The position numbers and the translations under genes are program-made. A stretch of 64,000 bases of DNA, taken from Polaromonas vacuolata (GTDB taxonomy: Bacteria > Pseudomonadota > Gammaproteobacteria > Burkholderiales > Burkholderiaceae_C). The DNA lies in contig NZ_CP051461.1 of NCBI RefSeq assembly GCF_012584515.1, forward strand, positions 1,979,501 through 2,043,500, given 5' to 3'. Numbering within the stretch: the stretch's first letter is position 1; each line of letters starts with the position of its first letter. The notes under the pieces are model-generated. The model did no database searches. It had not been told where the DNA came from and worked only from the letters and a program-made list of their open reading frames with translations. Positions 1-8,616 of this stretch are shown here, piece by piece.

Positions 1-2
1 TT

Positions 3-146
3 GTTGGCGGCATGATCATAGGTTTTGCCGAAAGCTTTGGGGCGTATTACATCTCAACGGACTACAAAGACATCATCGCCTTCATGCTGTTAGTAGTGAT
101 TTTGTCGTTTCGCCCACAGGGCCTGTTTACCAAGGGAGTGCGCTAA
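3..146 (+). CDS. livH: LivH-type branched-chain amino-acid ABC permease, C-terminal end (partial)
   Basis: Only the last 47 codons are present; the gene begins upstream of the window. The readable tail contains the pattern GGMIIGFAESFGA, a hydrophobic stretch and the C-terminal RPQGLF motif typical of LivH permeases of LIV-type importers. LivH pairs with LivM to form the inner-membrane channel. The stop lies 2 bases before the start of the livM-type gene, so the two are translationally linked and belong to one operon with the ATPases and binding protein that follow. Family assignment rests on this tail plus the gene order. Confidence 0.85.
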   Translation, partial: VGGMIIGFAESFGAYYISTDYKDIIAFMLLVVILSFRPQGLFTKGVR

Positions 147-148
147 GC

Positions 149-1111
149 ATGGCAAACCTTAAAGGCAAACTGGGCTGGCTGCTGCTCATTAGCGTAGGCT
201 TGGCGTTTCCTTGGCTGGCCGGGAACGACTATTACTTGACGGTTATGAGTACGGCCTATATTTTTGCAATTGCAACGATTGGCCTTAACTTGATTACCGG
301 CTACACCGGTCAACTCAATTTAGCGCATAGCGGCTTTATGGCTGTGGGTGCTTATACCGTCGGTATTCTCACCGTCGACTATCACTTCACATTCTGGGCA
401 GCGTTCGCGCTGTCGGGTGTGGTCGCCGCAGCACTCGGGTTTTTTATAGGACTTGTGTCGCTGCGCTTAAAAGGTCATTACTTTTCTATCTTCACGCTGT
501 GCGTGGGCTACATCATGTTTTTAGTGATTGAAAAGTGGGATGGCCTGACACACGGAACTGTGGGTATTTTGGGCATTCCAGCGCCCGAAGCTATTGGTTC
601 TATAACTTTCACCACGCCACTGGCGCTTTACTACTTAGTCTTTTTCTGGCTAGTAGTGGGTATGTGGGCGATGCGACGGATTGTCAATTCACTGCTAGGC
701 CGTACCTTTATAGCAATACGCAACGGTGACGAACTGGCGGAATCCTTGGGCATAAACTTAATGCGCAACAAGGTGTTGGCCTTTATGTTGTCGGTTTTTT
801 ATGCCGGCATGGCCGGTGGTCTCTATGCTGGTTTTGTGCGCTTTATCGGCCCAAGCATAGCCGGCGTAGAACACACTTTTGACATGACCATGTACATGTT
901 GGTTGGCGGTCTGGGCACGCTAATTGGCCCACTCTTGGGCGCACTAACAGTGCCTTGGCTAACCCAGTATCTGCAGTTTTTGCAAGAATACCGATTCATT
1001 GTGTTCGGCCCTATCTTGGTATTACTGGTTATTTTTGTTCCCAATGGCATCGTCGGCAGCTATCTTGCTTGGCGCACGCGTCGCACTGATTTGAAGGGCA
1101 AGAATGCTTAA
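149..1111 (+). CDS. livM: LivM-type branched-chain amino-acid ABC permease
   Basis: Inner-membrane permease of a LIV-type (HAAT) importer, 320 residues, with about 8-9 hydrophobic segments along its length. The conserved LivM stretch GLNLITGYTGQLNLAHSGF sits near residues 46-64, and the permease loop region with RNGDELAESLGIN lies near residue 190, where it would contact the ATPase. The C-terminal half has the usual GGLGTLIGPLLGA motif. It starts 2 bases after the livH stop and overlaps the livG-type gene by 8 bases, so these genes are co-translated. The substrate could be branched-chain amino acids or another small amide or carboxylate; sequence alone does not settle this. Confidence 0.9.
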   Translation: MANLKGKLGWLLLISVGLAFPWLAGNDYYLTVMSTAYIFAIATIGLNLITGYTGQLNLAHSGFMAVGAYTVGILTVDYHFTFWAAFALSGVVAAALGFFIGLVSLRLKGHYFSIFTLCVGYIMFLVIEKWDGLTHGTVGILGIPAPEAIGSITFTTPLALYYLVFFWLVVGMWAMRRIVNSLLGRTFIAIRNGDELAESLGINLMRNKVLAFMLSVFYAGMAGGLYAGFVRFIGPSIAGVEHTFDMTMYMLVGGLGTLIGPLLGALTVPWLTQYLQFLQEYRFIVFGPILVLLVIFVPNGIVGSYLAWRTRRTDLKGKNA

Positions 1112-1868
1112 GATTGATCACCTCACCATACGCTTTGGCGGTTTGGCTGCTGTCAATGATGTCAGCACCATCATCGAAGAAGGAAAAATTAACGCCATCA
1201 TCGGGCCTAATGGCGCTGGTAAAACGACGTTTTTCAACTTAATTAGCTGCGTCTATAAACCCACTTCAGGCACCATCACTTTAGACGGACGCGACGTAAC
1301 ATCCCTGCGTACCGACCAAGTTGCCCGTCTCGGCGTAGCGCGTACTTTTCAGACGACGTCGCTGTTTAACGGGGCAACCGTACTCGACAACCTCATCGTT
1401 GGCCACCGCTTGCGCACGCGCTCAGGCTTGCTCGATGTGCTGTGCAACTCTAGCCGGCTCAGGGAAGAAGAACGCATCTGCCGCGAAAAAGCCCGCGATG
1501 CGCTTGACTTTGTGAGCCTCTCACACATTGCCAACCGACTAGCCGGCGACATTACCCAGGAAGAACGAAAACGCGTAGCTTTTGCACTAGCGCTGGCCAC
1601 CGACCCCAAGCTGCTGCTGCTAGATGAGCCAGCCGGCGGCTTAAACCCAGAAGAGACGCTGGGCTTGGCTGAGTTGATACGAAAAATGGTTAGTCACGGT
1701 CTAACGGTGTGCTTGATAGAACACAAAATGAACATGATCATGAGCCTAGCCGACAAAATTTTGGTGCTTAACTATGGCGAAAAAATCGCTGAAGGAACAC
1801 CTGCAGAGATTCGCGCGAACCCAGCGGTGATCGATGCTTACTTAGGGAGCGACCATGCTGGCATTTGA
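1104..1868 (+). CDS. livG: LivG-type ABC transporter ATP-binding protein
   Basis: Cytoplasmic ATPase of the importer, 254 residues. Walker A is GPNGAGKTT near residue 34, Walker B is LLLLDEPAGGL near residue 170, and the switch histidine lies in CLIEHKMNM. The region where the ABC signature (LSxGQ) should be reads ITQEERKR, so the canonical glycine is absent; related LIV ATPases also vary here, and the partner LivF keeps a normal LSGGQ. The C-terminal IAEGTPAEIRANPAVIDAYLG is typical of LivG. It overlaps livM by 8 bases and livF by 14. Confidence 0.88.
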   Translation: MLKIDHLTIRFGGLAAVNDVSTIIEEGKINAIIGPNGAGKTTFFNLISCVYKPTSGTITLDGRDVTSLRTDQVARLGVARTFQTTSLFNGATVLDNLIVGHRLRTRSGLLDVLCNSSRLREEERICREKARDALDFVSLSHIANRLAGDITQEERKRVAFALALATDPKLLLLDEPAGGLNPEETLGLAELIRKMVSHGLTVCLIEHKMNMIMSLADKILVLNYGEKIAEGTPAEIRANPAVIDAYLGSDHAGI

Positions 1869-2562
1869 GAATTTATCGCTACGCTACGGCAGTTTTTTGG
1901 CCTTAGACGGCGTGACAATGCATGTAAAAGAAGGCGAGTTGGTGGTTCTTTTAGGCGCAAACGGCGCCGGTAAAAGTTCGATTTTTTTAACCGCCAGTGG
2001 CATCCATAAAGCTGCCGGTGGCAGCATTCGCTATGGTGACAAAGAACTCGTAGGAATGCGTGCATCACAAATCGTTGAAGCCGGTGTGGTGCAGTGCCCT
2101 GAGGGACGCAAGTTGTTTCCCGGCATGTCGGTGCTGAAAAATTTAATGCTGGGCGCTTATGTTCACAGACGTGATCCAGCGCCGAGTAAACGCATGTTGG
2201 AAGAAGTGCTTGCACTGTTTCCGATTCTTGCGGAGAAAAAAGACGATCCAGCAGGCTCACTCAGCGGTGGTCAACAACAAATGGTGGCCATTGGCCGCGC
2301 CATGATGGGCCGGCCCAAAGTGCTGCTGCTCGATGAGCCGTCGCTAGGTTTGGCGCCACTGGTGATCAAGCAAATGTTTGAAGTCATACAAAAAATCAAT
2401 CAGTCCGGTACGACCGTGATGCTTGCAGAGCAAAACGCATTTGCCGCACTCAAGATCGCTCACCGCGCCTATGTCATAGAAAGCGGACGCATCGTGATGG
2501 AGGGCGACCCAGAAAAGTTACTCGCCGATGACACGATACGCAAAGCCTACATAGGCACCTAA
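1855..2562 (+). CDS. livF: LivF-type ABC transporter ATP-binding protein
   Basis: Second ATPase of the LIV-type importer, 235 residues. Walker A GANGAGKSS is near residue 34, the signature LSGGQQQMVAIGRA near 138, and Walker B LLLLDEPSLGLAP follows. PEGRKLFPGMSVLKNL is the hallmark LivF segment after the Q-loop. It overlaps livG by 14 bases. After the stop there is a short AT-rich gap with imperfect AACTAAGC-like direct repeats before the binding-protein gene. LivF forms the nucleotide-binding dimer with LivG; here LivF carries the consensus signature motif while LivG does not. Confidence 0.9.
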   Translation: MLAFENLSLRYGSFLALDGVTMHVKEGELVVLLGANGAGKSSIFLTASGIHKAAGGSIRYGDKELVGMRASQIVEAGVVQCPEGRKLFPGMSVLKNLMLGAYVHRRDPAPSKRMLEEVLALFPILAEKKDDPAGSLSGGQQQMVAIGRAMMGRPKVLLLDEPSLGLAPLVIKQMFEVIQKINQSGTTVMLAEQNAFAALKIAHRAYVIESGRIVMEGDPEKLLADDTIRKAYIGT

Positions 2563-2623
2563 GCAACTTAGCAACTAAGCGACTAAGCACTTTTCTTTTT
2601 TTCACACCCAGGAGACAAAACCC

Positions 2624-3808
2624 ATGAGAAAAAACCCATCAGCTTCAAAGCTGCCTTCACGCCTGCGTATGTCGGCGCTTATTCTGGCTTGTGCAACCCT
2701 CACAGCCGGCCCCGTATTAGCGCAAGAAATTGTCAAAATCGGCTACTCTGGTCCACTCTCAGGTGGTGCTGCTCAGTACGGTAAAAACGTGCTCGATGGC
2801 GCGCTGATGGCGATTAACGAAGTCAATGCGACGAATCCAGAAATCGCAGGCAAAAAAGTCAAGTTCGAGATGGTCTCACTAGACGATAAATATAGCCCGA
2901 GTGAAACCGCCATCAACGCCCAGCGTCTGGTGCAGCAGTACAAAACCGCAGCTATATTGGTACCGCATTCAGGCGGTATTTTCGCCTTGCAAACGACTAA
3001 CGAAGCGCAAAAATACCTGCTGCTGGCGTATAGCAGCGTGCCGCAAATCACCAACCGCGGCAACAAACTGACGCTGCGAATTCCGCCAGAGTTCACCTCT
3101 TACATCAAGCCTTTTTCGGCATACTTGATGACACGCTACGGCAAGAAGATCGCTTTGATCGGTGCCGACCACGATTACGCCAAAGCTTGGGTTGCAGCCT
3201 TTAAACCCGCATGGGAAGCCGCTGGCGGCACGGTTGTGGCAGAAAACCCCATGTCTTACAACCGCGCGACCGACTTCTACAGCGGCGTGAGCAAAGCTTT
3301 AGCGGCCAAACCTGACGTGTTGTTTGTTGGCGGCGCTTCTGAGCCGACTGGCTTAGTCGTCAAACAAGCCCGCGAATTAGGTTTTAAAGGCGGCTTTTTC
3401 GTCATCGATCAAGCCAAGCTTGACGAAATGGCAAAAGTGACCGGTGGCTACGGCGCTCTTGAAGGTGCGATTGGCGTGCTGCCAGTGGTGGATGACCCAG
3501 CGCCTGAGATGAAAGACTTTGTTGTTCGCTTCCACAAGATTTACCCTAACCGTGATCCAGGCTCTGAAGTGGTCTGGAACTACACCGCCATCCACGCCAC
3601 GTTGCAAGCTATGAAATTAGCTGGCACTACGACCGATGCAGTCGCCATTCGTGCCCAACTGCAAAACGGTTACAAAGCCTTGAGCTCTGCACAAAATCCT
3701 GGCGGTGTAACCGGCGTTGACGCACAAGGCGGAACCATCACGGTCACTCGTGGCGGCGCTGTTGAAAACGGCAAAGTTAAGGTCATAGAGACCCCGGCTG
3801 CTAAGTAA
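2624..3808 (+). CDS. livK: Periplasmic binding protein of the LIV-type importer
   Basis: Type-1 periplasmic binding protein (Peripla_BP_6 family), 394 residues. An N-terminal signal peptide of about 33 residues ends GPVLAQ before EIVKIGYSGPLSGG, the usual first strand of the mature domain. The start is supported by AGGAGA about 10 bases upstream. The protein captures the ligand and docks on the LivHM permease. It is the last gene of the operon and is followed by a strong terminator hairpin. Similarity is to branched-chain amino-acid binding proteins, but this family also binds amides, urea and aromatic acids. Confidence 0.88.
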   Translation: MRKNPSASKLPSRLRMSALILACATLTAGPVLAQEIVKIGYSGPLSGGAAQYGKNVLDGALMAINEVNATNPEIAGKKVKFEMVSLDDKYSPSETAINAQRLVQQYKTAAILVPHSGGIFALQTTNEAQKYLLLAYSSVPQITNRGNKLTLRIPPEFTSYIKPFSAYLMTRYGKKIALIGADHDYAKAWVAAFKPAWEAAGGTVVAENPMSYNRATDFYSGVSKALAAKPDVLFVGGASEPTGLVVKQARELGFKGGFFVIDQAKLDEMAKVTGGYGALEGAIGVLPVVDDPAPEMKDFVVRFHKIYPNRDPGSEVVWNYTAIHATLQAMKLAGTTTDAVAIRAQLQNGYKALSSAQNPGGVTGVDAQGGTITVTRGGAVENGKVKVIETPAAK

Positions 3809-3828
3809 GCATCTTCATAGTCATTGAG

Positions 3829-3870
3829 ATACCGGTTGTTTGCCGCTTGCGGCGCAACCGGTATTTTTTT
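3829..3870 (+). terminator. Rho-independent terminator of the liv operon
   Basis: ATACCGGTTG (3829-3838) pairs perfectly with CAACCGGTAT (3855-3864) and is followed by a run of T to 3870. It lies 20 bases after the binding-protein stop. Confidence 0.88.
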
Positions 3871-4023
3871 GTCTGCTAACAGAAGGTCTCTCACCTTAAC
3901 GAAGGCGTTGCAAACGCTCTTTTGGAAGCGCAATTTATAACAGTAGTAACGCCAAAAATATCGTCTGAATTTTTAGCGCCCTACTCATGTAAGACTACTC
4001 CGATTTATGCCGGCTAAATCACA

Positions 4024-5226
4024 TCACCAATTCACATCCCGATCCGGCGTCGCGCTGATTCGGTGAATGGACAAATCTGCACCGTCGAACTCTTCTTCTT
4101 GCGTCATGCGTAAACCCATAGTGGCTTTAAGAATACCGTAGACTAAAAATCCTGAAAGCAAAGCCCAAGCCACACCCATCAAGCTGCCAATCACCTGCGC
4201 ACCAAGGCTGACTCCTCCTAAACCGCCAAACGCTTTGCTGCCAAAAATACCAGCAGCAATACCGCCCCAAAGACCACATAAGCCGTGCAGCGGCCAGACG
4301 CCAAGCACATCATCAATCTTCCATTTGTTTTGAGTCAGTGTGAACATCACCACAAACACTGCGCCGGCTATACCGCCAACCACCAATGCGCCCAGCGGAT
4401 GCATTAAGTCGGAACCGGCACAGACTGCAACTAGTCCAGCCAAAGGGCCGTTGTAGACAAAGCCGGGATCGTTCTTACCAAGAACTAACGCAACCAGTGT
4501 GCCGCCCACCATCGCCATGACGGAGTTAACAGCCACCAAGCCTGAAATTTTATCTATGGTTTGTGCGCTCATGACATTAAAGCCAAACCATCCAACCGTT
4601 AGCACCCAAGCGCCTAGCGCAAGAAAGGGAATGCTTGATGGTGGATGAGCCGAGACACCACCATCTTTGCGATAGCGGTTGTTTCGTGCACCAAGCAATA
4701 TCACTGCCGGCAGCGCCAGCCAACCGCCGACAGCATGCACGACGATAGAGCCGGCAAAATCATGAAACTCAGCGCCGGTCAAAGACTTAATCCAAGCTTG
4801 GACACCAAAGTGTTGGTTCCAAACTATGCCTTCAAAGAAGGGGTAGACAAAGCCGACTATGACAGCCGTTGCTATGAGTTGTGGGTAGAACTTTGCCCGC
4901 TCCGCAATACCGCCCGAAATAATGGCGGGAATCGCGGCAGCAAAGGTCAGTAAAAAGAAGAACTTGACCAGCTCATAGCCATTTTTTGCGGCCAACTCTT
5001 CTGCACCCATGAAAAAATGCGTGCCATAAGCCACGCCATAACCGACTGCAAAATAAACCACGGTAGAGACTGAGAAGTCAGCCAGTATTTTCACCAAGGC
5101 GTTGACCTGATTCTTTTTTCTGACCGTCCCGAGTTCGAGAAAAGCAAAACCTGCGTGCATGGCGAGCACCATGATGGCGCCCAACAGAATGAACAAGACA
5201 TCTGAGCCCTGTTTTAGTGCTTCCAT
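4024..5226 (-). CDS. amtB: Ammonium transporter (Amt/AmtB family)
   Basis: Inner-membrane ammonium channel, 400 residues, with about 11 membrane segments. The twin-histidine pore motif is visible: His in SIVVHAVGG (about residue 164) and His in PLHGLCG (about 314), with the conserved Asp of DFAGS just before the first. GWFGFN and SGGIAERAKF are further family hallmarks. I chose the ATG at 5226, preceded at good spacing by AAAAGGA, over a TTG six codons upstream. There is no signal peptide and no glnK next to it, unlike many proteobacterial glnK-amtB pairs. A sigma-54-like promoter lies upstream, implying nitrogen-limitation control. Confidence 0.93.
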   Translation of the reverse strand: MEALKQGSDVLFILLGAIMVLAMHAGFAFLELGTVRKKNQVNALVKILADFSVSTVVYFAVGYGVAYGTHFFMGAEELAAKNGYELVKFFFLLTFAAAIPAIISGGIAERAKFYPQLIATAVIVGFVYPFFEGIVWNQHFGVQAWIKSLTGAEFHDFAGSIVVHAVGGWLALPAVILLGARNNRYRKDGGVSAHPPSSIPFLALGAWVLTVGWFGFNVMSAQTIDKISGLVAVNSVMAMVGGTLVALVLGKNDPGFVYNGPLAGLVAVCAGSDLMHPLGALVVGGIAGAVFVVMFTLTQNKWKIDDVLGVWPLHGLCGLWGGIAAGIFGSKAFGGLGGVSLGAQVIGSLMGVAWALLSGFLVYGILKATMGLRMTQEEEFDGADLSIHRISATPDRDVNW

Positions 5227-5268
5227 AAATTCCTTTTCGAGCAATTACTTTAAATTTGGTGCGATATT

Positions 5269-5291
5269 GTGCAATTTATTTTAAATTGCAC
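5269..5291. promoter_or_regulatory. Perfect inverted repeat between the sigma-54 promoter and amtB
   Basis: GTGCAATTTA (5269-5278), a TTT spacer, then TAAATTGCAC (5282-5291): a perfect 10-base inverted repeat near the predicted transcription start. It resembles a dimeric regulator site but sits downstream of the -12 element, so an activator (enhancer) role is unlikely. It could be an operator or a leader hairpin. Confidence 0.5.
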
Positions 5292-5299
5292 CAATTACA

Positions 5300-5315
5300 A
5301 GCAATTTTTGCGCCA
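5300..5315 (-). promoter_or_regulatory. Sigma-54-type (-24/-12) promoter upstream of amtB
   Basis: On the minus strand the sequence is TGGCGC-AAAAA-TTGCT, matching consensus TGGCAC-N5-TTGCW with one change and exact 10-base spacing between the invariant GG and GC. It lies about 75 bases before the amtB start. Sigma-54 control by NtrC is the established mode for ammonium transporter genes. Confidence 0.7.
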
Positions 5316-5410
5316 GAAATGTGCTTTTGAATGCACTGAAAACACTCTTTTTTAAAAAAGCTTTTTTAGATTTTTGTAATCAGAGAAATATTTAGCTGGC
5401 GGACAACTGG

Positions 5411-5442
5411 GCAAAAAAAAAGCGAGCTTTTAACCCGCTTTT
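5411..5442 (-). terminator. Terminator of the Bug-family gene
   Basis: On the minus strand a 7-base stem AAAAGCG/CGCTTTT (5436-5442 with 5418-5424) is followed by a T run (A run 5413-5421 on the plus strand). It is about 50 bases beyond the stop of the gene at 5491. Confidence 0.7.
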
Positions 5443-5490
5443 ATACAAACTGACGCCGCTCGCTTCAGCACCAGTCTGACTTGAAGCAAG

Positions 5491-6477
5491 CTAATCGATT
5501 TTTGCGCCCGAGTCCTTCACCACTTTTGTCCACTTGGTGATTTCAGCTTTTTGATGTGCGGCAAGTTGCTCAGGCGTTGAGCCGATTGGCTCTAAGCCAA
5601 GGTCAAGCAAACGCTTGGCGACCGCTGGTGACTTAATGATTTTGCTGACCTCTAATTGCAGCTTATCAATAATTGGCTTGGGCGTATTAGCCGGTGCAAA
5701 AAGTGCAAACCAAGAAACCGCTTCAAAGCCGGGCAAACCAGACTCGGAAATGGTGGGAATGTCCGGTGCCGCTGGCGAACGCTGCAAGCTGGTCACACCC
5801 AGTGCGCGCAGTTTTCCCTCCCGAATGAGGGGCAAACTAGACGGCAAATTATCAAACATCATGGTCACCCGACCACCGAGCAAATCGGGAATAGCGGTCG
5901 CCCTGCCCTTGTAGGGAATGTGCGTCATATCAATGCCGGTCATGGTTTTAAACAACTCGCCAGAAATATGAATAGAGGTGCCAGTGCCCGATGAAGCGAA
6001 ATTCATCTTGCCCTCTTTTTTGCCCAGCGCAATAAAGTCTTTGAGATTTTTAGCCGGTGAATCGTTGTTCACCACCAGTACATTTGGCGTTGAGGCCAGC
6101 AGAGTAATTGGGGTGAAGTCCTTGACCATGTCATACGGCATCGAAGCGTAAATAGCACCATTAATGGAGTGCGTGCCCACCGTGCCAACCACAATGTTGT
6201 AGCCATCAGGTGCTGACCTTGCCACATAGTCTGAGCCAATATTACCGCCGCCACCGGGCTTATTTTCAACGATCACACTCTGGCCCCAAGCAGTTGTCAA
6301 ACGTTCGGCCAAAATGCGTGCCAGCGTATCAGGTGCGCCGCCGCTGCTAAAAGTAACAATGATGTGAATCGGCTTGGCAGGATAGGCTGACGCATTACTA
6401 GTTTGTGCGATTACGGATGCAGCAGCGCTAATAGCAAGCAGTGTCAAACCAGCACGAAAAATCAATTTTTTCAGCAT
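5491..6477 (-). CDS. Tripartite tricarboxylate transporter binding protein (Bug/TctC family)
   Basis: Periplasmic carboxylate-binding protein, 328 residues. The signal peptide ends near SVIAQ, followed by the family start YPAKPIHIIVTFSSGGAPDT. The conserved Bug stretches VENKPGGGGNIGSDYVA and HIPYKGRATAIPDLLGG are both present. Such proteins deliver carboxylates to TctAB permeases, but most Burkholderiales encode many orphan copies, and no tctA or tctB is seen here. It diverges from the SDR gene, and an HMG-CoA-lyase-like gene follows; together they could form a small acid-catabolism cluster, but the ligand cannot be named. Confidence 0.88.
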   Translation of the reverse strand: MLKKLIFRAGLTLLAISAAASVIAQTSNASAYPAKPIHIIVTFSSGGAPDTLARILAERLTTAWGQSVIVENKPGGGGNIGSDYVARSAPDGYNIVVGTVGTHSINGAIYASMPYDMVKDFTPITLLASTPNVLVVNNDSPAKNLKDFIALGKKEGKMNFASSGTGTSIHISGELFKTMTGIDMTHIPYKGRATAIPDLLGGRVTMMFDNLPSSLPLIREGKLRALGVTSLQRSPAAPDIPTISESGLPGFEAVSWFALFAPANTPKPIIDKLQLEVSKIIKSPAVAKRLLDLGLEPIGSTPEQLAAHQKAEITKWTKVVKDSGAKID

Positions 6478-6664
6478 CTTATCTTTCGGTAAACCTTCAT
6501 TGTGAATAGCTTAGAGGCCTAAGGTAGAGAGGGTTTTCCAGTGTCTCTGACTCGACAAGTCATTGACAGTTAAGCCTCTAAATTAGAGGGCTAAATTTTT
6601 TAAACAACACCTGAACAAACGTCGCTGAAATGCGGCCATTCAGATTGATGAAAGTGTGCTGAAA

Positions 6665-7438
6665 ATGAGTGTTAAAAAACTGTTTGACCTGACTGGCCAA
6701 GTCGCGCTGATAACCGGCGGCTCGCGCGGCTTAGGCCTGCAAATGGCGGAGGCCTTGGGCGAGATGGGTGCCAAGCTAGCCATCACAGCGCGTAAAGCAG
6801 ATGAGTTGGAAGCGGCCAAAATTCATCTTGAGGCCATGGGCTATGAAGTTCAAACCTTGGTCTGCGACTTGTCTAAGTTCGACCAAATACCGGGCTTGGT
6901 AGACCAAGTGCTGGCACGCTACAAAAGCATTGATATTTTGGTTAATAACGCAGGTGCTACTTGGGGTGCAAAAGCTGAAGATTATCCCGATGCAGCGTGG
7001 CACAAAGTAATGGATTTAAATGTCAGCGCACCGTTTTTCTTATCCCGCGAAGTCGGCAAGCGCTGCATGATTCCGAATGGGCGTGGCAGCATTATCGTCA
7101 CCGCTTCAGTCGCCGGTCTTAAAGGCACGCCACCAGGCATGCACACGATTGCCTACAACACCTCAAAAGCAGCGGCAATTAATTTTGCCCGCACACTGGC
7201 CTCGGAATGGGGCCATTACGGCATTCGCGTGAACGCAATTTGCCCGGGCTTTTTTCACAGCAAACTCGCCAGTGGCTTAATAGAAAAACTAGGCGCTGAA
7301 CTGATTGACCGGTCTCCGCTGCGGCGTATTGGCGGCGACGAAGATCTAAAAGGCGCAGTGGTATTTCTGGCTTCAGATGCCTCTAGGCATATCACGGGTC
7401 AAGCTTTGGTGGTTGACGGTGGAGCGAGCATTATTTAA
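6665..7438 (+). CDS. SDR-family NAD(P)-dependent oxidoreductase
   Basis: Classical short-chain dehydrogenase, 257 residues from the ATG at 6665 (a GTG three codons upstream is also open). The cofactor motif TGGSRGLG is at about residue 16-23, NNAG near 95, catalytic Ser in TASVAG near 147, and YNTSK (Tyr-x3-Lys) near 164. The C-terminal GQALVVDGG closes the fold. It is likely a beta-hydroxyacyl or polyol dehydrogenase; residues after TGxxxGxG do not clearly fix NAD versus NADP. It converges on an HMG-CoA-lyase-like gene, which makes a role in acyl-CoA or organic acid breakdown plausible but unproven. Confidence 0.88.
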   Translation: MSVKKLFDLTGQVALITGGSRGLGLQMAEALGEMGAKLAITARKADELEAAKIHLEAMGYEVQTLVCDLSKFDQIPGLVDQVLARYKSIDILVNNAGATWGAKAEDYPDAAWHKVMDLNVSAPFFLSREVGKRCMIPNGRGSIIVTASVAGLKGTPPGMHTIAYNTSKAAAINFARTLASEWGHYGIRVNAICPGFFHSKLASGLIEKLGAELIDRSPLRRIGGDEDLKGAVVFLASDASRHITGQALVVDGGASII

Positions 7439-7480
7439 TCAGCTTAAGAACACGCCTTTGCAGGCGGTGGAAAAACTTTT

Positions 7481-8437
7481 CTAAATCCTGCCCTGCGCCC
7501 TAGCGCGGGTCTGCTCAAAATCAGCCGGCGTTTCATAGCGTCGGTCTGATTTACCCGCTTTGAGCACATAGCCTGGAACGCCATGGCCAACCAAACCTGG
7601 CATTTGCGCGGCGCACGCTAGCAATGCATCGAGGTCAACGCCACTGCTGTAGCCCATGCTCTCAAGCATATGGGTCAAGTCTTCGGTGCAAATATTCCCT
7701 GTCGCGCCCGGCGCATAAGGGCAGCCACCAAGTCCGCCAAGAGACGCATCAAAATGATCAATTCCAGCCGCTAAACCGGGCAATACATTGGCCAATCCCA
7801 TGCCGCGCGTATTGTGAAAATGCAGCGTGATTTCAACCCCATGCCAGCGCTCGACCAAGCCTTGGCAGATGCGTTCTACCTGCGCTGGATTGGCCATGCC
7901 AGTGGTGTCGCATAGCGTGATTCTGCCTACGCCCTGCTCTTTAACAAACCAGTCGCCCAAAGCCAAAACCTCGGCCACCGGCACATCGCCTTCCATGGGG
8001 CAACCGAAGGCAGTGGATATCGACAAATTAATCGCACTTTGACCTTCGGCAAGACGGCAGATATCAGCGAGCACGCGGCGCGACTGCTGGCGCGTCATGC
8101 GGGTATTGCACAGATTGTGCGTCTCGCTGGCTGACATAACCAGATTGAGTTCATCAGCCTTGCATTCGAGTGCGCGTTCAGCGCCACGCATATTCGGCAC
8201 CAGTGCAGCGTAACAAACGCCGGGTAAGCGCTCGATTTGGCAGAGCACCATTTCGGCATCGCGCAGCGCAGGTATAGCCTTAGGAGAAGTAAAAGATGTG
8301 ACCTCGATTTTGTGCAGGCCGGTGCGTGATAAGGCGTTGATCATGCGCACTTTGTCTTCGGTTGCGACAAATTGACTTTCAATCTGCAGGCCGTCACGCA
8401 TGGCCACGTCGTGAACATAAATTCGTCTTGGCGTCAT
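7481..8437 (-). CDS. Hydroxymethylglutaryl-CoA lyase family protein
   Basis: TIM-barrel HMGL-like enzyme, 318 residues. VAMRDGLQ near residue 10-17 carries the catalytic Arg-Asp, HFHNTRGMG carries the metal-binding histidines, and GGLGGCPYAPGATGN holds the catalytic cysteine loop diagnostic of HMG-CoA lyases. The family cleaves (S)-HMG-CoA to acetoacetate and acetyl-CoA in leucine breakdown; related members act on citramalyl-CoA or similar. No other leucine-degradation genes (liuABD) are adjacent, so the exact substrate is open. It converges with the SDR gene, 42 bases between stops. Confidence 0.85.
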   Translation of the reverse strand: MTPRRIYVHDVAMRDGLQIESQFVATEDKVRMINALSRTGLHKIEVTSFTSPKAIPALRDAEMVLCQIERLPGVCYAALVPNMRGAERALECKADELNLVMSASETHNLCNTRMTRQQSRRVLADICRLAEGQSAINLSISTAFGCPMEGDVPVAEVLALGDWFVKEQGVGRITLCDTTGMANPAQVERICQGLVERWHGVEITLHFHNTRGMGLANVLPGLAAGIDHFDASLGGLGGCPYAPGATGNICTEDLTHMLESMGYSSGVDLDALLACAAQMPGLVGHGVPGYVLKAGKSDRRYETPADFEQTRARAQGRI

Positions 8438-8616
8438 CAGCTAATCTTTCATTGAGGGGTCGAAAACAGAACCGTATTTTTGACATTACCTTAGCACTTT
8501 CTACAGCAAACGCGGAACACATCTAGACCAATAAGCGCTGAGTCAGGCATTAAAATGCAAGGTTAAGCTAAGTACTTAGCGCCGAGCAGACGTCAACAAC
8601 AGCCAAGGTATATCGA

